DNA from: Lacipirellula limnantheis
GTDB lineage: Bacteria > Planctomycetota > Planctomycetia > Pirellulales > Lacipirellulaceae
NCBI RefSeq assembly: GCF_007746075.1
Contig: NZ_CP036339.1
Coordinates: forward strand, 3,191,786 to 3,255,785
Length of the DNA stretch: 64,000 bases
Reading direction: 5' to 3'
The translations under genes were made by a program, and so were the position numbers. Shown here in pieces: positions 34,574 through 44,900 of this stretch. Under the pieces are notes generated by a model. It was not told the origin of the DNA. It made no database searches and saw nothing but the letters and a program-made list of their open reading frames with translations. Each line of letters starts with the position of its first letter. Position 1 is the first letter of the stretch.

Positions 34574-37357
34574 ATGCGATCAGCTATTTACCTTTGGATG
34601 ACCGCGGCGGCCGTGATGGCCTCAAGCGTCGCCTTCGCAGACAAGCCGACGATCACCGTGGTGATTCCGGGTTGGTCGCCCGGCGATGGGCGTGAAATTT
34701 GGCCGCCTGAACTCAAAGAAGTTGGTCGCAAGGCGGGGGAGACTGTTGCCAACGGGGGAAGTGCTAACAAGACGATCTACTACGAATGGCCTTCGCACGG
34801 CGACAATAAACGCGCGGTGGACGACCTCACTCGCAAGATCAAGGAAGAAGCCGCCGCCCTTGGTCAGGAAGTGGACGTGAACGTCATTGGGCATAGTCGC
34901 GGCGGCATCGTTGCGACGAAGGTTCTGGAGAATATCGGAGAAGATAAGCAATTTGGGTATGTTCAAGGAGTGTTGCTCGATCCGACGGCGGCCGATATCG
35001 CTGGAGATCAATTCCCAAGCAGCAAACCGAAGGGCGTCGATCGTCTGGTCAATTATTACGACGATTCGCCCGGCATCAAAGTTGGAGGCTCGCTTCCTAG
35101 CGATTACGACTGGTGGCGGAACACCGAGAGCGATCGCGAGATTGAGGGCGCTGAGAACTATCAAGTAGAGCCCGGCGGATCTGATACCCATGTCTCCATC
35201 GTCGGATGGTATGACCAAAACAAAGCTTCAGACGACACCGAAGGATTCTACGGCTACAAGGAGGGATCACCGTACGTACCCAAGTCAGGAGGAAGCAATC
35301 AGGAGCAAGTTGCCGAGACCTCCAAAACCGACCAGGAGCGGGTGAGCGGTCCTATCGAGCGTGGCTTGAACGACGTCTTTGAGGAAGGCAACAAGGCCTT
35401 CGGGGATGTGGGGCGAGAGTCGCAAACGCTCTTCGAAGGGAACGTCGGTTCGTACTCGGACGCAGGATGGGAAATGAAAGCGGAAGCCGGCTGGGTCCAC
35501 GGCCGCGATATGCTGGTCGGGGGAGTCACTCAGGGCGGCAAAAACATCTCCAACGGGCTCGACCATTCATTGGATGCGGTCGGTCGCGGTATGGCTCAGA
35601 CTGGCGATATCGCCGACAGATTTATCAGGAATCCTGCCGGAACCGTAGAAAGAGGCTTGGCACATAGCGGAAAAGAAGTTGAACGGCTGACGGAGCACTA
35701 TGCTGGCGGGGCAGCTGATCTAACCAAGCACGAACTGGGCATGGCGGCGGCAGGGGCTGAGCACATCGGTCGAATGGCGGACAAGTACGGGTCAAAGGCT
35801 GCAGCCAGCATTCAGGACGAGGGACGCATGGGCGCTGAACGGCTGATGAATATGGCGGACAGCAAGGAAGAGCGGGCAATTGCGCGGCCCCTAGCGGATA
35901 CCGTCCGCGAAGGCTCCAAGGTCTTGGGAGACGCTACAAGAGAAGCCGGCCACTTAACCAACGACGTGATGCGAGAGAGTGCTGGAGCGACGCGGATTCT
36001 AGCGGACGAGGGCGCCAAGCTCGCCGAATCGGCGGCGAATACCGCTGCCACGGCGACTAAGGACGTGGCAACTGAGGCTGGAATTGCGATTGGCAATTCG
36101 GGCCGCGAGGCGAAACAAGCCGCAGACGTTGCAGGGAGTCGCGCCCGAGTGATTGCAGGCGATGCAGCAAGAGAAGGCAAGGCAGCGGCAAGCGACGTGG
36201 CGCGTGAGGTGGAGAACTTGCCTAAGAACATTGCGACCGCTGTGACCAAGCCCGATAAGGCGGCCGTCAAAGCACGCGAGAACGCCACGCGGGTCATGGC
36301 CCAAGCTCAGGATCGCGTCGGAAGCGGTCTGTCGACTGCACGCAACAATGCCTTGAACGATGCGGCCGCAGCTGAGCGGAATGTCGGGAAAAAAGCAACG
36401 CGAGCTCGCGACAAAGTCTACGCTCAAGCCGGCGAAACGGCGGAGCGCGCGGCAACCGCAGTGACGCGAACTCGCGAGCGCGTGTACTCGCAAGCTGCGG
36501 CGTTGGAGCAGAATGCTGGCCGCACGCTGACCGCAGGTCGCGACCGAGCGAGCGCGCATTTGTCCGACGCCGAGGCGAATGTAGGGGGGACGCTCTCGCG
36601 AACGCGAGATCGCGTGCTTGCTGCCGGAGAAAAGGCTGGTGAAGACATTCGCGACTACGGTTCGGACGGAGAACGAGCCGCTCGAGCAGGCTTGGCTAAC
36701 GTAGAGAAAGACGTGCGAGCGAAATCGCGACAGACCGAACGAGTTATTGCCAATACGGCCACTCAATCAAGAGACCGCGTCGTCACCGCAGGGCGCGAGA
36801 TTGATCGTCGCGTCAGCCAAGCGTGGACCGAAACCCAAGATCAAGTCGGGCAAAAATGGAACGACGGACGCCAGGAGGCAGGTCGGCAATGGAACAATGC
36901 CCGTACGCAACTTGGAGGGGCGTGGTCGAATGGCCAAAATCAACTGGGCAGGGCCGGGGATTGGGTGCGTCCTCCCAGCAACTCGAACCCGTTGGCGGAC
37001 ATTTCACGCGCTCTGAACAATTCGCTGCAGCAAGTCCAAGCGCAACAGCAGATGCAACGCGCGCAGCAAGAAGCGCTGCGCGCTCGTCAGCAGGCGGCGC
37101 AACAAGCTGCCGCGGCGCGGCGAGCGGCGCAAGAGCACGCGCGCCAGCTAGCAGTCGCACGTGAACGCGCCGCGCAACAGGCGGAACAAGCGCGCCGTTG
37201 GGCCGAGGATCAAGCGCGAAGACGAGCTCAAGAAGCGGCCGACGCTGCTCAGCGATTCGGCGGAGACGCGTCGCGGGAAATAAAGAATGCCGGGGGGTAT
37301 GTAGAGGATCGCTTCAATGCGGGCGCGGGCGCCGTCGGGAAGGCGCTCGGCTTCTAA
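34574..37357 (+). CDS. secreted alpha/beta-hydrolase fused to a long Ala-rich coiled-coil region
   Basis: 927 residues, strong ribosome site (CAGGAGGTCAGA). Signal peptide MRSAIYLWMTAAAVMASSVA. Residues 25-245 are lipase-like: PTITVVIPGWSPGDG, VDVNVIGHSRGGIVATKVLE (Ser near 107), GVLLDPTAADI, a late THVSIVGWYDQ that can supply His. From about 255 to 900 follows a very long low-complexity helical region rich in Ala, Arg, Glu and Gln, with repeats like REAGHLTNDVMRES, DAAAAERNVGKKATRARDKV and AATAVTRTRERVYSQAAALE, reminiscent of LEA or apolipoprotein-like 11-mers. The end is QQ- and RR-rich. The hydrolase could act on lipid with the helices binding membrane surfaces (inference). Second gene of the operon. 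Confidence 0.82.
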   Translation: MRSAIYLWMTAAAVMASSVAFADKPTITVVIPGWSPGDGREIWPPELKEVGRKAGETVANGGSANKTIYYEWPSHGDNKRAVDDLTRKIKEEAAALGQEVDVNVIGHSRGGIVATKVLENIGEDKQFGYVQGVLLDPTAADIAGDQFPSSKPKGVDRLVNYYDDSPGIKVGGSLPSDYDWWRNTESDREIEGAENYQVEPGGSDTHVSIVGWYDQNKASDDTEGFYGYKEGSPYVPKSGGSNQEQVAETSKTDQERVSGPIERGLNDVFEEGNKAFGDVGRESQTLFEGNVGSYSDAGWEMKAEAGWVHGRDMLVGGVTQGGKNISNGLDHSLDAVGRGMAQTGDIADRFIRNPAGTVERGLAHSGKEVERLTEHYAGGAADLTKHELGMAAAGAEHIGRMADKYGSKAAASIQDEGRMGAERLMNMADSKEERAIARPLADTVREGSKVLGDATREAGHLTNDVMRESAGATRILADEGAKLAESAANTAATATKDVATEAGIAIGNSGREAKQAADVAGSRARVIAGDAAREGKAAASDVAREVENLPKNIATAVTKPDKAAVKARENATRVMAQAQDRVGSGLSTARNNALNDAAAAERNVGKKATRARDKVYAQAGETAERAATAVTRTRERVYSQAAALEQNAGRTLTAGRDRASAHLSDAEANVGGTLSRTRDRVLAAGEKAGEDIRDYGSDGERAARAGLANVEKDVRAKSRQTERVIANTATQSRDRVVTAGREIDRRVSQAWTETQDQVGQKWNDGRQEAGRQWNNARTQLGGAWSNGQNQLGRAGDWVRPPSNSNPLADISRALNNSLQQVQAQQQMQRAQQEALRARQQAAQQAAAARRAAQEHARQLAVARERAAQQAEQARRWAEDQARRRAQEAADAAQRFGGDASREIKNAGGYVEDRFNAGAGAVGKALGF

Positions 37358-37393
37358 TCATCACCGAGCGACGAATTATTGGAAGGCCGGACC

Positions 37394-38746
37394 ATGAAAT
37401 CGCTGAACATTATCACGTTATGCATTCTTGGATCGTTGTTCGCAGCCGCGTCGACAGCGACCAGCGTACATGCAGATCGACTCGACGAAGAACTCCTCAA
37501 TCAAATGCCAAAGCTCATCCAAGCATGCACTGAGCGTGGCTACAAGAACGTCGCCACCCTCACGTTCCTCTACCAGCGCGGGGCTGCGCCATCCACGTTT
37601 CGCGGCGTCGCCATTTGCAATAACATGCCAGAGCGACTGGAGAATGCGCTGGCCCTCAAGCTTAAGTCCAGCGAGCCAGAGCTGACGATCCTGCCAGGCG
37701 CCACGGCAGCCGCCTCGAAAGAGATCTCTGGAGCAAGCTACCGCACTGAACGCGACCGTCAGCGACTAATGGACTTGCAGCTTATGCCTGCATGGGGCGA
37801 GGCGATTAAGACCAAGCCGGATGCATACCTGATTGGCAAAGTCAAAGCCAGCGACGATCTTCGCGAGATCACCGTCTCACTCGGTGCATTTGATCAGGAC
37901 TCGATGTCCGATCTACTAGAATTTCAAGTGAAGACCGACCGCTACATACTTGCCGACATTGGCCAGGGCTTCTCTCTGAGTAAAGGGCGGCTTCGGGGCG
38001 TCAGCGATGACGCGATATTTGATGCGGTCGAAGAAGACGAAACTTCAGACCCGAGCGATGAAGGCGACGTCGACGAAAAGACGTCCGACGAGTTTCCCGT
38101 TGAATTGGCGGTATTCTACGACGACGAACCGCAGGAAATGAGCACTGATGACGAAGCGACCGGCGAAAGTAATAAGGAGCTGCCCGAACCCGATGCGGGA
38201 CAGAATCTCACCTTTGGCCTCACGAATACTACTGACAAGCCGCTTGCCGCGGTGCTTCTAGTCAACGGGGTCAGCACTCTGTACGAGGAAGAGGGAGAAG
38301 CGAAAGAGCTGAGTAAATGGGTGTTGGAGCCCGGTAAGGAATACCGCGTGAAGGGGTATCATCAGAAGGGTAATGAAAAGTACTTTGAAATCACCACGTT
38401 GACGGAAGATGAGTCGGTGGAGAAGTACGAAGACCTTGGCGGAAAGGATTTTGCGGGGCTCATCCACTTGTACGTATTCAGGACGGTCGATCCGGCTGTC
38501 GCTGAGGTGCCGAAATACACCCGAAGCATCGGCCGACTCACGAAATCCCAATTGCGCGGCAGCGACTTTTCAACCCTCCGCGATTTGCAGCAGGCCATTG
38601 CGAAGAAGTCGGAGCTCTTTCCGCCCGGTACTCGACCACTAGCCGGTTGGGGTAGAGAGAAAAATGAAAGTTTAAAGGAAAAGGAACTTGGCGACCTGAC
38701 GCTCACCGACACGATGATTGTTCGCTATTCTAAAACGCAGCCGTAA
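37394..38746 (+). CDS. secreted protein of unknown function in caspase operon
   Basis: 450 residues; ATG 37394 follows GGAAGG. Signal peptide MKSLNIITLCILGSLFAAAS. The N-terminal half (LIQACTERGYKNVATLTFLY, VAICNNMPERLENALALKLK, GEAIKTKPDAYLIGKVKASD) resembles periplasmic proteins of the FlgO/CsgG/peptidoglycan-linked type that combine a nucleotide-fold and repeats, but I cannot assign a family. A very acidic linker (VEEDETSDPSDEGDVDEKTS) separates a C-terminal domain (FGLTNTTDKPLAAVLLVNGV, EYRVKGYHQKGNEKYFEITT). It sits between the hydrolase and caspase genes, so it is probably a partner of the system. Confidence 0.75.
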   Translation: MKSLNIITLCILGSLFAAASTATSVHADRLDEELLNQMPKLIQACTERGYKNVATLTFLYQRGAAPSTFRGVAICNNMPERLENALALKLKSSEPELTILPGATAAASKEISGASYRTERDRQRLMDLQLMPAWGEAIKTKPDAYLIGKVKASDDLREITVSLGAFDQDSMSDLLEFQVKTDRYILADIGQGFSLSKGRLRGVSDDAIFDAVEEDETSDPSDEGDVDEKTSDEFPVELAVFYDDEPQEMSTDDEATGESNKELPEPDAGQNLTFGLTNTTDKPLAAVLLVNGVSTLYEEEGEAKELSKWVLEPGKEYRVKGYHQKGNEKYFEITTLTEDESVEKYEDLGGKDFAGLIHLYVFRTVDPAVAEVPKYTRSIGRLTKSQLRGSDFSTLRDLQQAIAKKSELFPPGTRPLAGWGREKNESLKEKELGDLTLTDTMIVRYSKTQP

Positions 38747-38781
38747 TTCACGTCTCCATTTTTCGGCCGAGGTGAATGACT

Positions 38782-40410
38782 ATGAAGTCGCTGACGCATC
38801 TTCTCGTATTCTCAGTGGCGATGTTTTCCAGTGCAGGCGCCATCGAGCCGGTTTTGGCTCAGCAAGACGGGCCGGGCAAGCGGGCGCAGCGTTATGCCCT
38901 GTTGGTAGGCGTGAATGATTACTCGCCGCCCCTGGGAAAGCTGGAGTATTGCCTCCATGACATGCAAGAGCTGAGCTCCCACTTCACTGCAGCAGGCTTC
39001 CCTAAGGAAAACGTCGCCCTAATGTACGACCAGGCGTCGGAACCGGCGCTGCGGCCATCCAAAGTGAATCTTGGTAAGCAACTCGAACTAAGATTGCAGC
39101 TTGCTAACGAAGAGGACATCGTGGTGGTTGCATTCAGCGGTCATGGAATTCATATCGATGGACAGAGCTATTTGTGCCCGGCGGACGCGAGGTTGGACGA
39201 TCCCGCAAGTCTGATTTCCATCGACGACGTCTATACGCAAATGGAGAAGTGTCGCGCGGCTCAGAAAGTGTTGATAATCGACGCCTGCCGCAATGAACCG
39301 ATCGTGCGAGGCTTTAAAGCCGGTAAACTTGCCGACGATCTTTCAATCGACGTACAGTCGCCGCCTAAGGGAGTGATTGTCCTATCAAGCTGCGAACCGA
39401 AGCAGTTTTCCGCGGAGGACGAAAAACTAAAGCACGGAGTCTTCATGTACTACGTGCTGGAAGGACTTAAAGGGCAAGCCGACTCCGACCAAGATGTCGG
39501 TGGTAATCAGAATGGTCGCGTCTCACTCGACGAGCTGTACTTTTACGCCCACGAGAAGACGAAGCTGCACGTGGCAACTTCACATGGGATTCTTCAGCGA
39601 CCAGTGATGAAGGGAGAAATGGTAGGGCGTTTTGATCTGGCCATGGTCCCTGACTCCGGGAAGCTCAAGGCGCTGGCCCAAGATAAGTTACAAACGTCAT
39701 CTGTGAAACCGGCGGGAGACGCGTCTGCGATTCGCGGTGCGATGCATCCATTGCTGACTCAAGGCGACGCGTATCTTCGTCAAGCTGACTTTGAGAACGC
39801 CATCAACGCGTATACCGCCGCACTGGCTGACGTCGCCGCTTCTTCGGAAGTCCACAATGAAGCAAGAAAGAATCGAGGAGCTGCGTACTTGGCGAGAGGC
39901 GGCAAAGCAGATATCGACAATGCACTAATCGATCAACTAGCCGCAGGATTGCCAGGGATTCGCATGACTGTTAAAGCGGCTTCTGCAGACTTGAAAGTGC
40001 AGCAGGAGCATCGTGGGCGCGTCAAGAAAAATCAAACAGTCCTAGTAAGTAAAATATCAGGTGATTGGCTGTGGGTGGAGTCTGTAGACGGCAGTGATAA
40101 GGTGCAAGGCTACCTTCAAAAGTCGGCATTTGTCGAATCGCCGGTTGTCGCCGAATCCAAACCCGCCGTCGTGAGCCAGCCATCCGTCTCGGGTTATTCA
40201 AATTCTGCCAACTCTGACTACCGTTCCAATAGCGGGTACCGGACTCCGAACGGCGGGAACAGGAATGCGAACAACGGCTATCACAATCAGGATTCCGGCT
40301 GGAACGGCACGAATAGGGGCAACGGTCGTCCGCCGAGTATTTGGGAGACCCCTGAATGGGAGAGCTTGGAAGACATTCGTCGAGGCCGAGCTAATGGAAC
40401 GCTAAGGTAG
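38782..40410 (+). CDS. secreted caspase-like (peptidase C14) protein
   Basis: 542 residues; ATG 38782 suits the GAGGTG ribosome site (38776 is an alternative ATG). Signal peptide MKSLTHLLVFSVAMFSSAGA. The caspase domain (about 35-300) shows RYALLVGVNDYSPPLGKLEY, VVVAFSGHGIHIDG (catalytic His near 120) and VLIIDACRNEP (catalytic Cys near 168), then VIVLSSCEPKQFSAED and GVFMYYVLEGL. After it come a TPR-like pair (GDAYLRQADFENAINAYTAA, ARKNRGAAYLARGGKAD), an SH3-like segment (VKKNQTVLVSKISGDWLWVE, VQGYLQKSAFVE) and an Asn/Gly/Tyr-rich tail. Metacaspase-type activity outside the membrane is likely. Last gene of the four-gene run. Confidence 0.9.
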   Translation: MKSLTHLLVFSVAMFSSAGAIEPVLAQQDGPGKRAQRYALLVGVNDYSPPLGKLEYCLHDMQELSSHFTAAGFPKENVALMYDQASEPALRPSKVNLGKQLELRLQLANEEDIVVVAFSGHGIHIDGQSYLCPADARLDDPASLISIDDVYTQMEKCRAAQKVLIIDACRNEPIVRGFKAGKLADDLSIDVQSPPKGVIVLSSCEPKQFSAEDEKLKHGVFMYYVLEGLKGQADSDQDVGGNQNGRVSLDELYFYAHEKTKLHVATSHGILQRPVMKGEMVGRFDLAMVPDSGKLKALAQDKLQTSSVKPAGDASAIRGAMHPLLTQGDAYLRQADFENAINAYTAALADVAASSEVHNEARKNRGAAYLARGGKADIDNALIDQLAAGLPGIRMTVKAASADLKVQQEHRGRVKKNQTVLVSKISGDWLWVESVDGSDKVQGYLQKSAFVESPVVAESKPAVVSQPSVSGYSNSANSDYRSNSGYRTPNGGNRNANNGYHNQDSGWNGTNRGNGRPPSIWETPEWESLEDIRRGRANGTLR

Positions 40411-40715
40411 GTTCGAACGGCGGTCGTTGATCGGCGAGACTTTAATTGCGTGCGCGCACAGGCGGCCAGGCCCGGAACCGCGAACTCGAAAAGATCTGCT
40501 GGATGGAGGGGCGGCTCACCTCCGCGCTGAACGCTTCACGAATTAATGGTTGCAACAGCGTCGGCGCTGGTCCAGCGGTTGGCCAGCCGTCGGTGTAAAG
40601 TACGTGACTGTGCAATTTAACGACGAGTGTTGGGACCAGCTTGCGCGTGGGGCTTCTGCGGCCGGGGATATAGGCTTTGCGACGGTCGCCCCGGCGATCT
40701 GCGATACTGCGTGGC
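40411..40715. other. intergenic stretch
   Basis: About 300 bases. Only a minus-strand frame (40442-40864) with no recognisable content. No clear terminator for the caspase operon was found. Confidence 0.35.
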
Positions 40716-40904
40716 ATGAACTCAAACGATTCCTGCATTGACTTCGTCACGCAGGCAATAGCCGCGCTTGTCGGTCTAGCCTTATTCTGCTGGGGAATCG
40801 AGCAAAGGGCGGACCCGCTCCTAGTCAGCGGCGCCGCCCTAGTCGGCGTGGCGCTAATTGCCAAGGCGGTCAGCGGACTGTCGAACCGCGAGCCCCGGGC
40901 CTGA
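40716..40904 (+). CDS. small membrane protein
   Basis: 62 residues from ATG 40716 (MNSNDSCIDFVTQAIAALVG). Two hydrophobic segments (AIAALVGLALFCWGIEQ and PLLVSGAALVGVALIAKAVS) predict a membrane hairpin. No family recognised and the ribosome site is weak. A second membrane mini-protein lies 115 bases on. Confidence 0.4.
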   Translation: MNSNDSCIDFVTQAIAALVGLALFCWGIEQRADPLLVSGAALVGVALIAKAVSGLSNREPRA

Positions 40905-41019
40905 CTCGCGCGTCGTTATCATGACGAGGATTTTGGGGCCCACCGCCAATGGCAAATTCCGGCCGAGAGGGGATTGGCCGGGCTTTGCGCGAGGCGGTGC
41001 GGCGGTTAGGGCTTGAAAC

Positions 41020-41202
41020 ATGACAAACGAGACCAAGTGCTTGCGAGCCGCTGCCGTGGCGTTGCTGACGTTCTCGGTTTGGCTCCTAACGGTGGGCATT
41101 TACCAATGGTTCACGACCGGTAACTTCGTACCGCTTGGCCCGGGTGCTCTACTCTTCAGCTCCACAGCTTACATGACCACCGCTGCCTGGAAACGCAAAT
41201 AG
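41020..41202 (+). CDS. small membrane protein
   Basis: 60 residues from ATG 41020 (MTNETKCLRAAAVALLTFSV). Two predicted spans (AAAVALLTFSVWLLTVGIYQ and GALLFSSTAYMTTA) and a basic end WKRK. No family recognised. The stop is just before the duplicated kinase fragment. Confidence 0.4.
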   Translation: MTNETKCLRAAAVALLTFSVWLLTVGIYQWFTTGNFVPLGPGALLFSSTAYMTTAAWKRK

Positions 41203-41271
41203 CCGCGCCCGATCAAAAAAAGCGTTCAACTGCCGCGCCGCATCTAAGATTGTCCCCTGCTAAACTCAAGG

Positions 41272-41496
41272 GTTGCATGGAGTCCCGATAACAGTCGCCT
41301 CGCCACCGTCGGCTCTGACAAGCTGGCGAAGATTTGGGACGCGGCCACAGGCGCTCATTTGCTGACGCTCGGCGGCAATGGCGTCTCGGTCCGAGACGCG
41401 GCATGGAGTCCCGACGGCGAGCGCCTGCTCACGTCCGGCGAATCGGGCCACTACATTTGGTCCGCGCCTGGCGCCGCTCGCCATGACAACCAGTGA
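41272..41496 (+). pseudogene. duplicated C-terminal fragment of the WD40 kinase gene
   Basis: A segment nearly identical to the end of the kinase gene at 13082-13306: it encodes VAWSPDNSRLATVGSDKLAK, AWSPDGERLLTSGESG, YIWSAPGAARHDNQ, stop. Only a few bases differ over the 225 bases, and the similarity continues to about 41,580, corresponding to about 13,395 downstream of the first gene. No start codon or upstream kinase part is present. It is a relic of a duplicated kinase gene, or a transposed 3' end. Confidence 0.85.
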
Positions 41497-41925
41497 TGTG
41501 CAGTCGCTCTGGCGATGCCTCGCCCCTGGTCCAATACCCCACGCGTCTCTGCAAGTTGCACACGGACAAGCGGTTCATTTTCCTTCCCGCTCGCTGATCC
41601 CTTTTGCGCTCCGTTGTCGCACTGATTGGTGACGCCACGCGTGCCAGGTACCGTCGGCTGCGGTACTGGTGGCTGGCCAGCCATTAGGAGCGTGCATTGC
41701 TTGCGCCAGTGCTGCTGGAGCACCTATTGCGTTGGGCGTTCGGGGGGCGGTTGTTACACGTTGAACTGCCCCCCGAATAACCGTCGATACGTCTCGGATC
41801 AGCGCGTGTTCAGGTTCGGAAGCCAGTACCCAGTGGAAGCTCACCCGGCGGGGCTTCCACCGAGATTGATCGGAGCGGCCGGCCAACTAAGGCTCGCCGA
41901 ATCACCTTCTAGGGAGAGCTAACGG
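41497..41925. other. intergenic stretch before the giant repeat gene
   Basis: About 430 bases. The first 85 continue the duplicated 3' flank of the kinase gene. The remainder has no supported gene. AGGGAGAGCTAACGG next to ATG 41926 is the ribosome site of the following gene. Confidence 0.45.
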
Positions 41926-44900
41926 ATGATGAAAAAACGCTGCCAGACGATCACGATCGCAGGCCTCATTCTTTGTCTTGCCACTGAGGTGTGGGGGGCT
42001 GACGTCACGTCGACACTGGTCGGCTCCGGCAACTGGACCGACTCGGCCGTCTGGAACACGCCGCAGTTTCCCCAGAACGGCAATGGCGGGCTGACGTACG
42101 ACGCCGTCGTCAACGCGAACAGCGTGACGATCCCCGCCGCGACGAACATCGTCATCGAAAGCCTGACGCTCGGCGGCGGCCGGATTGGCGGCGAGGGATC
42201 GCTGACGCTCAACGGGGCATCAACGTGGACCGGCGGGACGCTTGCCGGTCCAACCGCCGGAACCGGTCAATTCACACGGGCGGGGTCGGGTCCGATCACG
42301 GCCGGCGGCGGCCAGAAGTTTTTCGACGGCGCGGTGACGAACGCGGGAACGCTGCTGTGGCAGCAAGGTCCCATCTACGCCGGCGACGGCACAACGACAT
42401 CGACCGGTCACACGTTCACGAATACGGGCCTTGTCGACTTGCAGGGGGACGGAACCAGCTTCGCGCAGAACTACGCCGGCTCCGTCGCTAACGCCGCCGG
42501 GGGTACGCTCCGCCGCAGCGTCGGGACCGGCCTCGCGACGATCACCTTGCCCGTAGAGAACCAAGGGACATTCGACGTCGATACGGGGATCTTGGCACTC
42601 TCGGGGGGCGGCAGTTCCTCGGGCGTGTTCGACGTCGCCTCCGGAGCGATCCTTGATCTGTCCGGCAATTTCACGCTCAATGACGGAGCCAGTGCGATCG
42701 GGGCAGGCGCCGTGCGATTCGCGAGCGGCACGCTTGCCGTCAATGGGACGGCGACGATTAACAACCTCGACCTCTTCGGCGGCGTCGTCTCCGGTGGAGT
42801 TAACCTTTCGGGGAATGTCGCTTGGACGGGCGGCACGTTCCGCGGCGTAATGCTCGGCGGCGGCTCGGTGGTGACGGCCGGCGGCGGCGGCCAGAAGTTT
42901 TTCGACGGCGCGGTGACGAACGCGGGAACGCTGCTGTGGCAGCAAGGTCCCATCTACGCCGGCGACGGCACAACGACATCGACCGGTCACACGTTTACGA
43001 ATACGGGCCTTGTCGACCTGCAGGGGGACGGCACCAGCTTCGCGCCGAACTTCGCCGGCTCCGTCGTCAATGCCGCCGGGGGGACGCTCCGCCGCAGCGT
43101 CGGGACCGGCGCCGCGACGATCACGCTGACCGTCGACAACCAAGGGATCATTGACGTCGATACGGGGATCCTGGCACTCTCGGGAGGCGGCAGTTCCTCG
43201 GGCGTGTTCGACGTCGCCGCCGGGGCCGTGCTTGATCTCGGCACGTTCACTTTGAACAACGGAGCATCGAGTACAGGCGCTGGCATCGTTCGGATTGCTA
43301 GTGGAACGGTGAACGTCGTGGGCACGACTCATTTGACCAATCTTCAGTGGGAGGGAGGCATAATCACCGGCGGCGGAGCGCTCGCTGGCGCCACCTTCGT
43401 TTCTGGCGGCGGCCAGAAGTTCTTCGATGGTTCGGTGACAAACGCAGGGACGCTGGTTTGGCAACAAGGTCCCATCTACGCCGGCAGCAATTCGCCGACG
43501 GGCAACGTCTTCACGAATACGGGCCTTGTCGACCTGCAGGGGGACGGAACCAGCTTCGCGCAGAACTACGCCGGCTCCGTCGTCAACGCCGCCGGGGGGA
43601 CGCTGCGTCGCAGCGTCGGGACCGGCCTCGCGACGATCACCTTGCCCGTAGACAACCAAGGGACAATCGACGTCGATACGTGGATCTTGGCACTCTCGGG
43701 GGGCGGCAGTTCCTCGGGCGTGTTCGACGTCGCCTCCGGAGCGATCCTTGATCTGTCCGGCAATTTCACGCTCAATAACGGAGCCAGTGCGATCGGGGCA
43801 GGCGCCGTGCGATTCGCGAGCGGCACGCTCAACATCAACGGCGTCGCGCAGCTGGCGAACCTGGAATTTTCTGGCGGGGTGATGTCCGGCGGCGTCAATT
43901 TGTCAGGCCAGGTCGCTTGGACGGGCGGCACGTTCCGCGGCGTAACGCTCGGCGGCGGCGCGGTGGTGACGGCCGGCGGCGGCCAGAAGTTTTTCGACGG
44001 CGCGGTGACGAACGCGGGAACGCTGCTGTGGCAGCAAGGTCCCATCTACGCCGGCGACGGCACAACGACATCGACCGGTCACACGTTCACGAATACGGGC
44101 CTTGTCGACTTGCAGGGGGACGGAACCAGCTTCGCGCAGAACTACGCCGGCTCCGTCGCTAACGCCGCCGGGGGTACGCTCCGCCGCAGCGTCGGGACCG
44201 GCCTCGCGACGATCACCTTGCCCATCGACAACCAAGGGATCATTGACGTCGATACGGGGATCCTGGCGCTCTCGGGAGGCGGCAGTTCCTCGGGCGTGTT
44301 CGACGTCGCCAACGGGGCGGTGCTCGACCTGTCGGGCAATTTCACGCTCAATGACGGAGCCAGTGCGATCGGGGCAGGCGCCGTGCGATTCGCGAGCGGC
44401 ATGCTTGCCGTCAATGGGACGGCGACGATCAACAATCTCGAGCTCACCGGCGGCGTCGTCTCCGGTGGACTTAACCTCTCGGGGAATGTCACCTGGACAG
44501 GCGGCACGTTCCGCGGCGTGACGCTCGGCGGCGGCGCGGTGGTGACGGCCGGCGGCGGCCAGAAGTTTTTCGACGGCGCGGTGACGAACGCGGGAACGCT
44601 GCTGTGGCAGCAAGGTCCCATCTACGCCGGCGACGGCACAACGACATCGACCGGTCACACGTTCACGAATACGGGCCTTGTCGACTTGCAGGGGGACGGA
44701 ACCAGCTTCGCGCAGAACTACGCCGGCTCCGTCGCTAACGCCGCCGGGGGTACGCTCCGCCGCAGCGTCGGGACCGGCCTCGCGACGATCACCTTGCCCG
44801 TAGAGAACCAAGGGACAATCGAGGCCCGCTCCGGGACGCTGTCGCTCTCCGGAGGACTCGTGAACATCGATGTGCCGACGGCGACGCTGGCCGGCGCCGC

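Noticed and set aside
40442..40864. 140-codon minus-strand frame after the caspase gene
   Set aside because: Low-information composition and no ribosome site; it also overlaps the small membrane protein on the plus strand.
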